Below, piece by piece: positions 7,639 through 16,415 of a DNA stretch of 64,000 bases. The notes beneath the pieces were generated by a model, which searched no databases, was not told the DNA's origin, and worked only from the letters and a program-made list of their open reading frames with translations. Source of the stretch: an uncultured Tidjanibacter sp. (GTDB taxonomy: Bacteria > Bacteroidota > Bacteroidia > Bacteroidales > Rikenellaceae); NCBI GenBank assembly GCA_947852905.1, contig CANTVF010000008.1, positions 1-64,000 on the forward strand, in the 5' to 3' direction. Every line of letters starts with the position of its first letter. Position 1 is the stretch's first letter. A program made the position numbers and the translations under genes.

Positions 7639-9360
7639 TCAATTCTCTTTCTCGTCGCCCTTGTCATAGGCTTCGAGTATATTGCGCAACGTAACGTCCG
7701 TATATGCGGCGTTCTCGCCGAGCAATCCGGCGACTTTCTGCACTGTAATCATATGGTTACGTATGACCTCTCTGGTCTTCTCCACCATCCACTCCTTTCT
7801 CACGGCCGGCTCCTGCAAGTCCTGCAACAGGCCGAACACCTGCCGACGCGGCTGTATGTTGAAAATGGATAGCAGCCACGTCCTGTCCCCCTCCTTGACA
7901 CGCCGTTCCTTGATCTCCTCTCCTGTGGCTATCGCCGTGCGGAACAGTTCGTCGAACGAACACATGCCTGCGAGCGACGACCCGGCCATTCCGGGACACA
8001 TGTCGTAAATACCGAGCGTCCCCTCGCCCATGGCCTCCGCGAAATTGCGGTTCATATCCACTATCTTGAGCTCGGAGTTCACAATGACGATACCTGCCGG
8101 TATCTTCTGCATGAGTACCGACGCCTTGTCGTGGGCGATCTTACGCATGTAAGAAGCACACATGTTGTCTTCCGCGCGCCCCTCTATCATGGCTACCGCG
8201 AACTCGCGACAGGTATAATATCCGCACGAACTGCAATTCAGTTCGTCGGCAGGAGAATTCTTGCCTATGGCCGCCAGAGCTTCGTGTATCATATATTCGG
8301 GGTACTCGCGCGATGCCCCATCGAGATTCTCGGCGGTAAAAGACGCGGAAAGATCTATCCCCGGAAAATTCATCTCCGGTTCGCGACGCTCGCACTTGTT
8401 GACCACATCGTAACGTTTCAGTGCTACGGATGTGTTCTTCAGCTTGCCCGGTCCGTTTATGCATCCCCCCTTGCATGCGTGCAGCTCCATGAATATGGAT
8501 TCCTGCATATCCGTTATCTCGATATGGTCGAGCAGGTCGGTTATGTTGAACATGTCGGAGAAAGCCATTCGGGTAGCCAGTTTGCCCGGCATCTTGAAAC
8601 CAGCCGTTATACCTCCCGCAACGGGATACAATTCACCCATACCTGCCATATAAGGTACGAAACGGTCGTCTTCGGTAGCCTTCTCGGCCATTTCCTGAAG
8701 GTCTATGCCTTCCCTTTCGAACCATAGCGACAGATCGCGGAACGTGATGACGACATCCACCAGATCGCCGTATGCGTCCGCCTCGGCCTTACGGCCTATA
8801 CACGGACCGGCGAAAACGATCTTTATGTCGTTCCCATACAGCTGCCTCAACATTCTCGCATGGGCTATCATCGGAGATACCACCGGGGTTATGCACGGTA
8901 TGAGTTCAGGATCGTACTTGCGCACGTAATCCACTACCACCGGACACCCGGACGATATATATATACTTGGGGGAGCCGAAGCGAGAAACTCCTCCGTGGC
9001 TCTGGTAACGAGTTCGGCACCGAGAGCGGTTTCCGACACTCCGGCGAAACCGAGCCTGCGCGCGGCTCGTATCAAAGCCTCGTGCGGCACGTCGCCGAAT
9101 TCGCTGACATACGACCCGTCGAGCGAAAGATATGTTTTCCGCGGATTGCGCGAGATGACCATGCGCGCGCTCGACAAACCGTCGCGTATCTTCTTGGCCC
9201 CCGTAGGGCATATCTGCGTACAGTGTCCGCAATATACGCACCGTTCGGCTATTATGGAGGCTTTGTTGTCCTCTATCCTGATAGCCTTTACCGGACACTC
9301 CCTGATGCAACGGTAACAGTCTTTACAGTTCTCAGGCTCGGTGTAGACAGGTCTCAACAT
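7639..9360 (-). CDS. hydS: Sensory [FeFe]-hydrogenase with PAS domain (HydS-type, group C)
   Basis: This 573-residue protein reads in order: two [4Fe-4S] ferredoxin motifs (about 12-22 and 41-51), an H-cluster domain (SSGCP with C139; GPC with C187; HACKGGC with C296 and C300), a four-Cys Fe-S segment (C376, C379, C384, C401), a PAS domain (about 418-520) and a C-terminal helix. The cysteine that relays protons in catalytic enzymes is Gly138 here; a substitution at this site (Ala) is known in Thermotoga HydS and goes with low activity. The protein should therefore sense H2 or redox state rather than turn it over. The start overlaps the preceding [2Fe-2S] gene by 7 bases. Only the link to the downstream phosphatase is inferred. 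Confidence 0.88.
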   Translation of the reverse strand: MLRPVYTEPENCKDCYRCIRECPVKAIRIEDNKASIIAERCVYCGHCTQICPTGAKKIRDGLSSARMVISRNPRKTYLSLDGSYVSEFGDVPHEALIRAARRLGFAGVSETALGAELVTRATEEFLASAPPSIYISSGCPVVVDYVRKYDPELIPCITPVVSPMIAHARMLRQLYGNDIKIVFAGPCIGRKAEADAYGDLVDVVITFRDLSLWFEREGIDLQEMAEKATEDDRFVPYMAGMGELYPVAGGITAGFKMPGKLATRMAFSDMFNITDLLDHIEITDMQESIFMELHACKGGCINGPGKLKNTSVALKRYDVVNKCERREPEMNFPGIDLSASFTAENLDGASREYPEYMIHEALAAIGKNSPADELNCSSCGYYTCREFAVAMIEGRAEDNMCASYMRKIAHDKASVLMQKIPAGIVIVNSELKIVDMNRNFAEAMGEGTLGIYDMCPGMAGSSLAGMCSFDELFRTAIATGEEIKERRVKEGDRTWLLSIFNIQPRRQVFGLLQDLQEPAVRKEWMVEKTREVIRNHMITVQKVAGLLGENAAYTDVTLRNILEAYDKGDEKEN

Positions 9361-9599
9361 TCGAATTCCTCCTCCAGAATTTTATAAAGCAACGATTCGT
9401 TCACCTCTTCGTAAACTTTGTCGTCGATACATATTACCGGGCCTCTGTTGCACATGTTCTCGCACAACCGCCCGCTGAATACGACCTCGGCTTCGAGTCC
9501 CCGTTCCCGGAGAAACCTCCGCACTATTTCGAGGTTTGTGTTGTTACCTCTGGTAAAACACGAACTTCCCATACATATGCTTATATGCCGCACGGCCAT
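9354..9599 (-). CDS. [2Fe-2S] thioredoxin-fold ferredoxin (NuoE-like), first copy
   Basis: This 81-residue protein has C9-x4-C14 and C46-x3-C50, the ligand pattern of the NuoE-type [2Fe-2S] domain. The start at 9599 is preferred over one 54 bases upstream because it places the first beta strand (RHISICMG) at the N-terminus, like its paralogue at 6116. It is the first gene of the operon and overlaps hydS by 7 bases, so it may feed electrons to the sensor. A TAATTTTG box on the minus strand (9611-9618) lies so close that the transcript would be nearly leaderless; its -33 partner is poor. Confidence 0.82.
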   Translation of the reverse strand: MAVRHISICMGSSCFTRGNNTNLEIVRRFLRERGLEAEVVFSGRLCENMCNRGPVICIDDKVYEEVNESLLYKILEEEFEC

Positions 9600-10177
9600 A
9601 ATTCCAACGCCAAAATTAAGCGGATACGGCGAAAGACACCTGCCCGTACTCATGCAAGTACCTGACGCCCTGTTCCCGACAGCCCAAACTGCAATAGCTG
9701 TAATTTCGGCATAAAATTAATCATTATCTGTAAGATAACGTTAAAATACGGCAAATAATTGTCATGACGGTATCCGCCGCCAGCCTCGTACCGATCACAA
9801 ACGGGTGAACACAAACGTCTTGACGCGGATGAACGGACATTTGGGGGAATCGCCGGCCAATCGTCCACCACAGGCCGCCGCATACGGAAACTTTTCCGCC
9901 CATGCAATACGGCCATATGAAACATTCCGCCGCCAACACGTTACGCACATCATTCATCCACATGAATTACCGTTGGCCGAGAACAGCTTGCCACTTGACA
10001 TGTCCATACAGATAGCCGCCAATATAAAGCGATATCGTCTACTCAGACCGCAAACGCCAAACCTCGCACGCAGATTCCACATGCATTCATAGGCTCTAGA
10101 CCCGGCGCGCTTGCCTTAGCGTTCAGTACCGGCCGAAACAGCCCGCTACATTTTTACGGCCATACCTGCAAACAAAC
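9600..10177. other. Intergenic region upstream of the hydrogenase operon
   Basis: No convincing gene is seen in about 580 bases. The part next to the operon is AT-rich and should hold its promoter; a TAATTTTG box (minus strand, 9611-9618) is the only motif I can name. Confidence 0.5.
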
Positions 10178-10205
10178 GGTCGGGACATATACATACGCCC
10201 CGACC
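10178..10205 (-). terminator. Hairpin downstream of the beta-barrel gene
   Basis: The stem ggtcggg/cccgacc lies 33 bases beyond the stop of the minus-strand beta-barrel gene. The following tract (gtttgtttg) is only partly T-rich, so termination is tentative. Confidence 0.45.
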
Positions 10206-10237
10206 ATTATCGAAAAGCCACGGTATCGGCCCTACAT

Positions 10238-10987
10238 TTATCTGTTACCGAACAGATACCCGATGCGCAGCCCGGCATTAACGGAGACTCCGCGGTACCC
10301 GACCCACAGCATACTGTCATGATAATGATAATACGTTTTATATGCCATGGGATCGCTGCAAAAGCCGTATGCATATCCCAGTCCTGCATATACATCGAAA
10401 AACACGCTGCGCGACACAGCCCACTGATACCCCACGTTCACATCGACGGCCGGCTGGAAATAATCGCGGCTCACCAGAGCGTCCGCCTTCTCATAGAAAA
10501 CGAGCCCGTCCTCCTGAAAACTTTTAAAGACGGTTTCATACGATTTCACCCTGTTGTATCCGAAATCGAGTCCGGCACTCAGATACCATCCCCGCTTGCC
10601 GAACATATATTTGTATGCGGCGCCGATACCGAAACCGCCGATACCGACTATTTCCTTTCCGCCCCTCGTCGAATAGAACTGGTCGTGCTTCCCGCTGGCA
10701 TAACGGTATTCGGGAGTAAACCGCCCCGAAACAGAAAACTGTAACCATTGCCCGCCTTGCGGCAACTCCATTTCGAAATCGAATCGCAGCCAACTGTGAC
10801 GCACCGACAGCGGAGCCCAAGCAACCGTATAACGCCCGCCCTCCTGTCGCGTCCAATCCACATATCCGGATCTATCTATATAGTACAACCGCTTTATGTC
10901 TGCCTTTCCGTTCTGTGCCGCCGCATTGCCCGATATTGTACAAACCGCCAATATCGCGACTGCGGCCAAACGTAAAATCTTTTTCAT
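10238..10987 (-). CDS. Outer-membrane beta-barrel protein
   Basis: This 249-residue protein has a Sec signal peptide ending near residue 24 (SGNAAAQ). The rest is made of alternating hydrophobic and aromatic strands with turns (for example FGIGAAYKYMFGKRGWYLSAGLDFGY and VDVNVGYQWAVSRSVFFDVYAG), typical of an 8- to 10-strand outer-membrane barrel. It ends in GLRIGYLFGNR. No specific transport or binding role can be read. It is separated from the upstream lipoprotein gene by about 80 bases and could be cotranscribed with it. Confidence 0.75.
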   Translation of the reverse strand: MKKILRLAAVAILAVCTISGNAAAQNGKADIKRLYYIDRSGYVDWTRQEGGRYTVAWAPLSVRHSWLRFDFEMELPQGGQWLQFSVSGRFTPEYRYASGKHDQFYSTRGGKEIVGIGGFGIGAAYKYMFGKRGWYLSAGLDFGYNRVKSYETVFKSFQEDGLVFYEKADALVSRDYFQPAVDVNVGYQWAVSRSVFFDVYAGLGYAYGFCSDPMAYKTYYHYHDSMLWVGYRGVSVNAGLRIGYLFGNR

Positions 10988-11066
10988 GCCTGTCTGATTT
11001 TAAATTTATCGTGATGTGACACCTATGTTTCGGATCGCCGCATCCCGGAACGTTCACGCCGCAGCC

Positions 11067-11882
11067 TTACTCTCCTTGGCCGCGCAAATCTATCTTGCTG
11101 ACGAATTCGACGTTCTCACCTGTATAATCGAGCTGGTACAATCCGTCGTCTCCTATTAATACAAGTATGCCACGGTTGGGAATCACGTCGTAAGCATCTA
11201 TGGACCCGATTTCCGGAATATTGGTCAGGTCGTCCACCCACACCGGCTCATACGGCACCGATATGTCGTACACCCTGAGACCTCCGCGACAACACACGAA
11301 CAACCTCTCCAGCGAAGCATCTATACCGAGTCCCTTAGGATAGCGCAGCGAAGTATCCGTCCACACCTGCTTCGGATTCCTTACGTCGAATATATCGAAC
11401 ACTATCAACTCATTGCGACCGCGACCGCACTGACCGTTATCGCTGTTGAGCGTCACGTAAGCATAATTTCCCTGTGCTACCACCGGATCGCAGCTCCTTA
11501 TATGGGAAGTGAACGACAGCAACGACGGGAATCCCGGCCTCGACACGTCGTAAATGTACATTCCCGAACGCGATCCGATGAAGAGCTTGTCATTGTACGG
11601 GAATATGGTTTCGACATCGTCACCGAGAGCCATATCCTTGAAAGGCAACGGTTGCGGATGTGCCGGATCTACGATACGCGTCGTCTTCAGCGTATTGTCG
11701 TCCACAGTATAGATATAGTCGCCCACTATGGTGAAACGTGCCATGGAGCCGCCTTGACCGCTATCTCCGCCACCGCCCTGACCGGGAGAAGGCGCCACCT
11801 TGTCGAAATTGGCCGTACATGCCGCGACTACTACAAGGGACACAGCCGCGACGGAAAGCATATATAGCAATCTTCTTTTCAT
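11067..11882 (-). CDS. LVIVD-repeat beta-propeller lipoprotein
   Basis: This 271-residue protein begins with a lipoprotein signal (LVVVAAC, Cys22) and a glycine-rich linker (GQGGGGDSGQGG), followed by propeller blades of LVIVD type: GDYIYTVDDNTLKT, DKLFIGSRSGMYIYDVSRP, NYAYVTLN, NELIVFDIFDVRNP and GGLRVYDISVPYEP. It would sit at the cell surface or in the periplasm as a binding scaffold. It is paired with a second propeller-like gene upstream (11998-12501), an arrangement that suggests they work together. No enzyme motif is present. Confidence 0.75.
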   Translation of the reverse strand: MKRRLLYMLSVAAVSLVVVAACTANFDKVAPSPGQGGGGDSGQGGSMARFTIVGDYIYTVDDNTLKTTRIVDPAHPQPLPFKDMALGDDVETIFPYNDKLFIGSRSGMYIYDVSRPGFPSLLSFTSHIRSCDPVVAQGNYAYVTLNSDNGQCGRGRNELIVFDIFDVRNPKQVWTDTSLRYPKGLGIDASLERLFVCCRGGLRVYDISVPYEPVWVDDLTNIPEIGSIDAYDVIPNRGILVLIGDDGLYQLDYTGENVEFVSKIDLRGQGE

Positions 11883-11997
11883 AACATCCTGTTTATTTAA
11901 TCGTTTTACACAATCCTACGGTTATCGGAGCCGCAGTTCCCGTACTCGTTACATATTTTACGAGCAGCCACACTACAAGAACACCCGCTTTTCGGGA

Positions 11998-12501
11998 TTA
12001 CACGTTCTCTTTCCGCCACCCTACGAGAATCATACCCTCCGGCCGGGCATTCGGATCGTCACGCAAATAACCGTCCGGAGAGATCAGGTGTTCGGGGAAA
12101 AAGTCGCGTATACGCTCCGTCACCTCGCCGGATTCCAGATCGAAAGCCACGAAATCCACAGCATTGTCCAAATACATTATGTTCCCCTTGACCGCCATAT
12201 CGAGACAACCCGGAGCGATTATGAACCCTATCTGCTCCGGAGTATACGGGTCGCTGTTGTCGATGACATGGATACCACGATATTTTTCGTTGACGTATAT
12301 CCGGTCCCCGTGGATATATATCTTGCCCGGATTCTCCATTCTGCGCGCACCGGAAACATAACCGACCGATTTTTCGAGTTCGCTCCGTTCCATATAGACC
12401 GGTGCATACTCGTACCGATACGGATATGACGGCACAGTTTCACTGGTGCATACCAAGGCGACCGCAAGCAATGTCGCCACGATGTAAACATACCTTCTCA
12501 T
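11998..12501 (-). CDS. Short LVIVD-type exported protein
   Basis: This 167-residue protein has an N-terminal signal with a possible but atypical lipobox (ALVC, Cys18). It carries two LVIVD-like blades: GDRIYVNEKYRGIHVIDNSDPYTP and GNIMYLDNAVDFVAFDLESG. It is too short for a complete propeller, so it may associate with the 271-residue propeller lipoprotein encoded 115 bases downstream. Its function is unknown. The start at 12501 is supported by the signal peptide. Confidence 0.65.
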   Translation of the reverse strand: MRRYVYIVATLLAVALVCTSETVPSYPYRYEYAPVYMERSELEKSVGYVSGARRMENPGKIYIHGDRIYVNEKYRGIHVIDNSDPYTPEQIGFIIAPGCLDMAVKGNIMYLDNAVDFVAFDLESGEVTERIRDFFPEHLISPDGYLRDDPNARPEGMILVGWRKENV

Positions 12502-12842
12502 AATATCTTAATTTTGACATATATACCGCGACATACAACCGTAAATATAATGCAAACACCGCATATAACGGTTTTATACCTCTATGCAAGAGAACGACAC
12601 GGGGGATCTTTTGTCTGTAGCCGGACGGTTACAGGCGCGTACCGTTCAGGGTCAGTTACGACACTCTGCGCATCTACCGCACCGGAAGTCATGCCTCCGG
12701 GCAGTTCCGCTTGCGCATGATAACAAATCTTCATAACCAAAGTTCGGGTTAGGCAGTTCCGGGCATTATCCGGGGAACTTTCATATTATTAGATGCGCGA
12801 CGACGGCGATTTGTTGCATGCAACACGATAATTTTTAAAATT
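12502..12842. other. Intergenic region
   Basis: No gene is seen in about 340 bases between the short LVIVD gene and the terminators of the TlpA-like gene. A TATATTTA box on the minus strand near 12540 could serve the LVIVD gene but lacks a -33 match. Confidence 0.4.
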
Positions 12843-12887
12843 TTACCGTCCCGGTGCCCTCTCAGGGCATCACGTCTGGGATACGGT
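12843..12887 (-). terminator. Second, long hairpin behind the TlpA-like gene
   Basis: On the minus strand TTACCGT...ACGGTAA closes a 45-base branched hairpin with inner stems CCC/GGG and GCCCT/AGGGC, followed by aattttaaaaatt. It lies directly after a conventional terminator and may be a back-up terminator or a structured RNA. Confidence 0.4.
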
Positions 12888-12923
12888 AAAAAAATTACGG
12901 CCGCCCGCAACGGACAGCCGTAA
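12888..12923 (-). terminator. Terminator of the TlpA-like gene
   Basis: On the minus strand the stem TTACGGC/GCCGTAA with a 15-base loop is followed by seven T residues, 23 bases after the stop. Confidence 0.8.
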
Positions 12924-12945
12924 GTACGTATAAGCTATTTGCTCC

Positions 12946-13431
12946 TTATTTCTGAAGGCCCTTGATGATTTCGAGCAACTCTATCTCCGAGCCGGGAGTA
13001 TAGCCCGTATGGTTGTACACCACCTTGCCGTCGGCATCGAGAACGAATACGTGGGGAACCATGTTTACGTTCATGGCTCGTTTGAAATCCTGATTCTTGT
13101 CATACAGAACGATGAAATCGTCCCACCCGTTGCCGCTTGCGAGCGCCTTGGCCTTGGATGCGGAACGGCTGTCATCGATCGACACGGCCACTACACGGAA
13201 ATCGGCTTCCGCCAACCAGTCCTCGAGCTGATCGTTGATCGTGTTGAGTTCCAACAGACACGGTTTGCAGGTAGTAGACCAGAACGATACGATCATAGGG
13301 GTTTTAGCATCGAGAAGCGATGCGGTGCTGATCTCCTCGCCGCTCTGCGTTTCCACTTTCACGTTGGGCATCTGCGCCATTGCGGCTCCGGCGAGCAAAG
13401 CTGCCATTACCGTTACAAAAAGCTTTTTCAT
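12946..13431 (-). CDS. TlpA-like periplasmic thioredoxin
   Basis: This 161-residue protein has a Sec signal peptide ending near residue 19 (AGAAMAQ) and a TlpA/ResA-type thioredoxin domain with active site W-S-T-T-C-K-P-C and the cis-proline segment NMVPHVFVLD. It should reduce disulfides in periplasmic proteins. It is divergent from a DsbD gene whose product can supply electrons to such thioredoxins. A near-perfect promoter lies at 13548-13579, giving a leader of about 110 bases. Confidence 0.88.
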   Translation of the reverse strand: MKKLFVTVMAALLAGAAMAQMPNVKVETQSGEEISTASLLDAKTPMIVSFWSTTCKPCLLELNTINDQLEDWLAEADFRVVAVSIDDSRSASKAKALASGNGWDDFIVLYDKNQDFKRAMNVNMVPHVFVLDADGKVVYNHTGYTPGSEIELLEIIKGLQK

Positions 13432-13547
13432 AGTGTAGATAAAGTATTTTTAATTATATGCATTATTCTCGTCCGACGCCCCATTACAGCATGCAATACA
13501 TACAGCTACAAGGAGTTGCCGAAACCATACTATGCGCTTGTCTCTGT

Positions 13548-13579
13548 CAAAATTAGCAACAAAATTGTTTCGGAGCAAA
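13548..13579 (-). promoter_or_regulatory. Promoter of the TlpA-like gene
   Basis: On the minus strand TTTG, exactly 20 bases, then TAATTTTG, matching the Bacteroidetes primary-sigma consensus. Confidence 0.75.
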
Positions 13580-13725
13580 TTATTCACTAATATTGTGCCT
13601 GAATAACGGAGGCTTACGTCCACTGCCGTCTTTCACGACAATAACGTGCACAGATATAAATAAATTGTACAACCGATTATCTTTAAGTTAATTCAAGGGT
13701 ATTTAACCATACATCAGTATTTTCT

Positions 13726-15714
13726 ATGAAGAGACTTTTCAGAATCGTTCTCGGAGCCGTTTGTTCGGTGATGCTGGGAACAGCCCTGGCTGACGCACAG
13801 GACGTCAGCTGGAGCTACAAAGTCAACGAAGCAGGCGACAATACTTACGAGATAGTATTCACCGCCCAGATCGAAGACACGTGGCACATGTATGACTTAG
13901 GACCGTACGACGACATGGGCCCCAACCCCACGGCGATAGTGATCTCCGAGATCGAAGGTGCACAACTCGAAGGGGAGGCGTACGAACTCACCGAGCCTAT
14001 CGAAATATACGAAGATATATTCGGCATGGAGATCGGCTATTACGAACATGAGGCTTCTTTCGCCCAGAAAGTGAAAGTGACCGCACCGACAGCCAAACTC
14101 ACCGGTTACATGGAGTGGATGGTATGCAACGACGTGGGTTGCTCGCCGCTGCAGTATTGGGATTTTGAAATAGACCTCAAATCAGATTCCGCAATAGCCG
14201 CGACCGGTACCTCGAACGCAGGTGGCGGAGGTTCCCTTTGGGGAATGATTCTGGAGGCTATCCTCTGGGGGTTTGCAGCATTGCTTACTCCGTGCGTATT
14301 CCCAATGGTGCCTATGACCGTATCATTCTTCATGAAAGGGTCCGAGAACAAAACCAGAGGGCGTTTCCGCGCTTCCATGTACGGTCTGTTCATCATATTG
14401 CTCTATACGGTGCCTATAGCCGCTCTGATAATCATCACCCGAATGGTCGGCGGCGACGCGGTAACGGCCGACATATTCAACTGGCTCGCTACGCACTGGC
14501 TGCCCAACATTATATTCTTCATAGTCTTCATGATCTTCGCCGCTTCGTTCTTCGGTGCGTTCGAGATCACGATGCCGAGCAAACTCGTCAACAATACCGA
14601 CCGCAAATCGGATAAGGGCGGTCTCGGAGGAATATTCTTCATGGCACTCACGCTGGTACTCGTATCGTTCTCCTGTACCGGTCCGATCGTCGGTAACGTG
14701 CTGATAAATTCCATTTCGGGCGGTAACTTCTGGCAGCCGATCATCACCATGTTCGCCTTCTCGGTAGCATTCGCACTGCCTTTCACCATTCTCGCACTGT
14801 TCCCGTCCCTGCTCAACAAACTGCCCAAGAGCGGTGGCTGGCTCAACTCTGTCAAGGTGGTACTCGGTTTCATAGAACTCGCCCTCGGTCTCAAGTTCCT
14901 CAGCGTTGCAGACCAGACATACCATTGGGGATTGCTCGACCGTGAAATATATCTGGCATTGTGGATCGCCATCTTCACGCTTCTGGGTCTCTACCTGCTC
15001 GGCAAGCTCAAATTCAAACACGACAGCGATCTCAAATATATTTCCGTAGGCAGGCTCGTATTGGCTATCATAGTATTCGCTTTCGTAGCCTACATGTTGC
15101 CCGGTATGTGGGGTGCACCCCTTAAAGGACTTTCGGGTTACATGCCGCCTATCCAGACGCAGGATTTCGTTCTCGGCGCATATACAGGTCCGACTACCGG
15201 TCAGGCCTATACCGGCACTTCTACCGTAACATCGTCGGGCGAAACCAAGAAATACGCCGATTTCCTCTCACCGCTGCCCTACGGCATCGACGGATACTAC
15301 CACTACGGACAGGCTATGGAAGCCGCTATCAAGGCCGACAAACCGTTGTTCATCGACTTCACCGGCCACGGCTGCGTGAACTGTCGCGAAATGGAACAGC
15401 GCGTGTGGTCCGACCCGACCGTACAGGAAATGCTGCGTAACGATTTCGTCGTGGTATCGCTTTACGGCGACGACAAGAAGAACGTTCCCGAAGAGGATTG
15501 GGTAACGCTTCCCAACGGCAAGGTATTGAAGGGACTCGGCAGGATCAACTCCAATCTCATGGCAGAGAAATACGGCGTGAACGCCCAGCCGGCTTACATC
15601 ATAGTGAACCACGAAGGTACGCCGCTGATGCCGGTAAGGGGTTACAACCTCAACATCGAGGAATACATACAATTCCTTAAAGACGGTATCGCCGCTTTCG
15701 AGCAATCAAAATAA
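13726..15714 (+). CDS. dsbD: Thiol:disulfide interchange protein DsbD
   Basis: This 662-residue protein carries electrons from cytoplasmic thioredoxin across the inner membrane to periplasmic thiol proteins. The three DsbD parts are visible: after a signal peptide, an alpha domain with CNDVGC (about 134 and 139); a CcdA-like eight-helix core with LTPCVFP (about 189) and FSCTGP (about 316); and a C-terminal thioredoxin-like gamma domain with GHGCVNC (about 550-553). The length is within the family range. It faces away from the TlpA-like gene, a likely acceptor, and ends in a strong terminator. Confidence 0.93.
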   Translation: MKRLFRIVLGAVCSVMLGTALADAQDVSWSYKVNEAGDNTYEIVFTAQIEDTWHMYDLGPYDDMGPNPTAIVISEIEGAQLEGEAYELTEPIEIYEDIFGMEIGYYEHEASFAQKVKVTAPTAKLTGYMEWMVCNDVGCSPLQYWDFEIDLKSDSAIAATGTSNAGGGGSLWGMILEAILWGFAALLTPCVFPMVPMTVSFFMKGSENKTRGRFRASMYGLFIILLYTVPIAALIIITRMVGGDAVTADIFNWLATHWLPNIIFFIVFMIFAASFFGAFEITMPSKLVNNTDRKSDKGGLGGIFFMALTLVLVSFSCTGPIVGNVLINSISGGNFWQPIITMFAFSVAFALPFTILALFPSLLNKLPKSGGWLNSVKVVLGFIELALGLKFLSVADQTYHWGLLDREIYLALWIAIFTLLGLYLLGKLKFKHDSDLKYISVGRLVLAIIVFAFVAYMLPGMWGAPLKGLSGYMPPIQTQDFVLGAYTGPTTGQAYTGTSTVTSSGETKKYADFLSPLPYGIDGYYHYGQAMEAAIKADKPLFIDFTGHGCVNCREMEQRVWSDPTVQEMLRNDFVVVSLYGDDKKNVPEEDWVTLPNGKVLKGLGRINSNLMAEKYGVNAQPAYIIVNHEGTPLMPVRGYNLNIEEYIQFLKDGIAAFEQSK

Positions 15715-15733
15715 ATCTCGATACGGTTATAAC

Positions 15734-15770
15734 AAAATCCCCGCGCAATTATATATTGCGCGGGGATTTT
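15734..15770 (+). terminator. Terminator of dsbD
   Basis: A perfect stem (aaaatccccgcgcaat, loop tatat, attgcgcggggatttt) lies 20 bases after the stop; the A/T ends let it work in both directions. Confidence 0.92.
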
Positions 15771-16354
15771 GCATTCAAAACATCTCCGACTATCGCCATA
15801 AAACGACAGAAATCACGGGACTTCAAAAACGGCAATCCTAATACAGTCGGCGATATTTCGCCTCTGCGGTATCCAAATCATCGCTCCACAAGTTCCGAAT
15901 AAAGCCGACCTACTCGTTCAAATTCCGAACTTTTATCGCCAACGTTCCGTAGACCGACACTACCTACGGCCAAATTCGTCATGAGCGTTAAAAAAGACCG
16001 CACAAAATCCAGACATTTTTTAGCTCCATTCTACAGACTGATGCTATACTGTATTTTTTTCCTAACGTAAACTCAGCCTCTCCATATCCGAAATCAGAAC
16101 ATTTCACACGATTCTGCCGCTCGGCACCGTATGTAACCGTCTGCATCCCTTCCTTTAAACAGTTTCGTTCCACCGCCAATCAGACATCCTGCACACCGCT
16201 CCCACTCCGACCGGTACAGACTGCCGCAACGCAGAACACATACAAAAGCCCATTTAAAAATATGGTTCCGCGACTGTCCAAACAATTCTACGAAATACGA
16301 CCTCCCATCATTCACGGAGCAACGGTCAATAAAACCACCTTACCTTACACCGTC
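15771..16354. other. Intergenic region between convergent dsbD and osmC
   Basis: About 580 bases bounded by two terminators. I see no gene, RNA or repeat in it. Confidence 0.5.
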
Positions 16355-16386
16355 AAAAAAACGGCTCCCGTCAAGGACGGGAGCCG
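16355..16386 (-). terminator. Terminator of the OsmC-family gene
   Basis: On the minus strand CGGCTCCCGT, loop, ACGGGAGCCG is followed by seven T residues, 30 bases after the stop. Confidence 0.9.
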
Positions 16387-16415
16387 CAATTTCGCAAATT
16401 CGGCAGTGCGACGAA

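Noticed and set aside
9650..9963. Overlapping minus-strand frames upstream of the hydrogenase operon
   Set aside because: Translations are Cys/Arg/Trp-rich without structure and there is no ribosome-binding site; more likely a promoter region.
12843..12890. TPP-riboswitch-like start (CCGGTGCCCTCTCAGGGC on the plus strand)
   Set aside because: The GAGA and the second conserved half (GAACCTGAT, AATGCC) are missing and no plus-strand thiamine gene follows.
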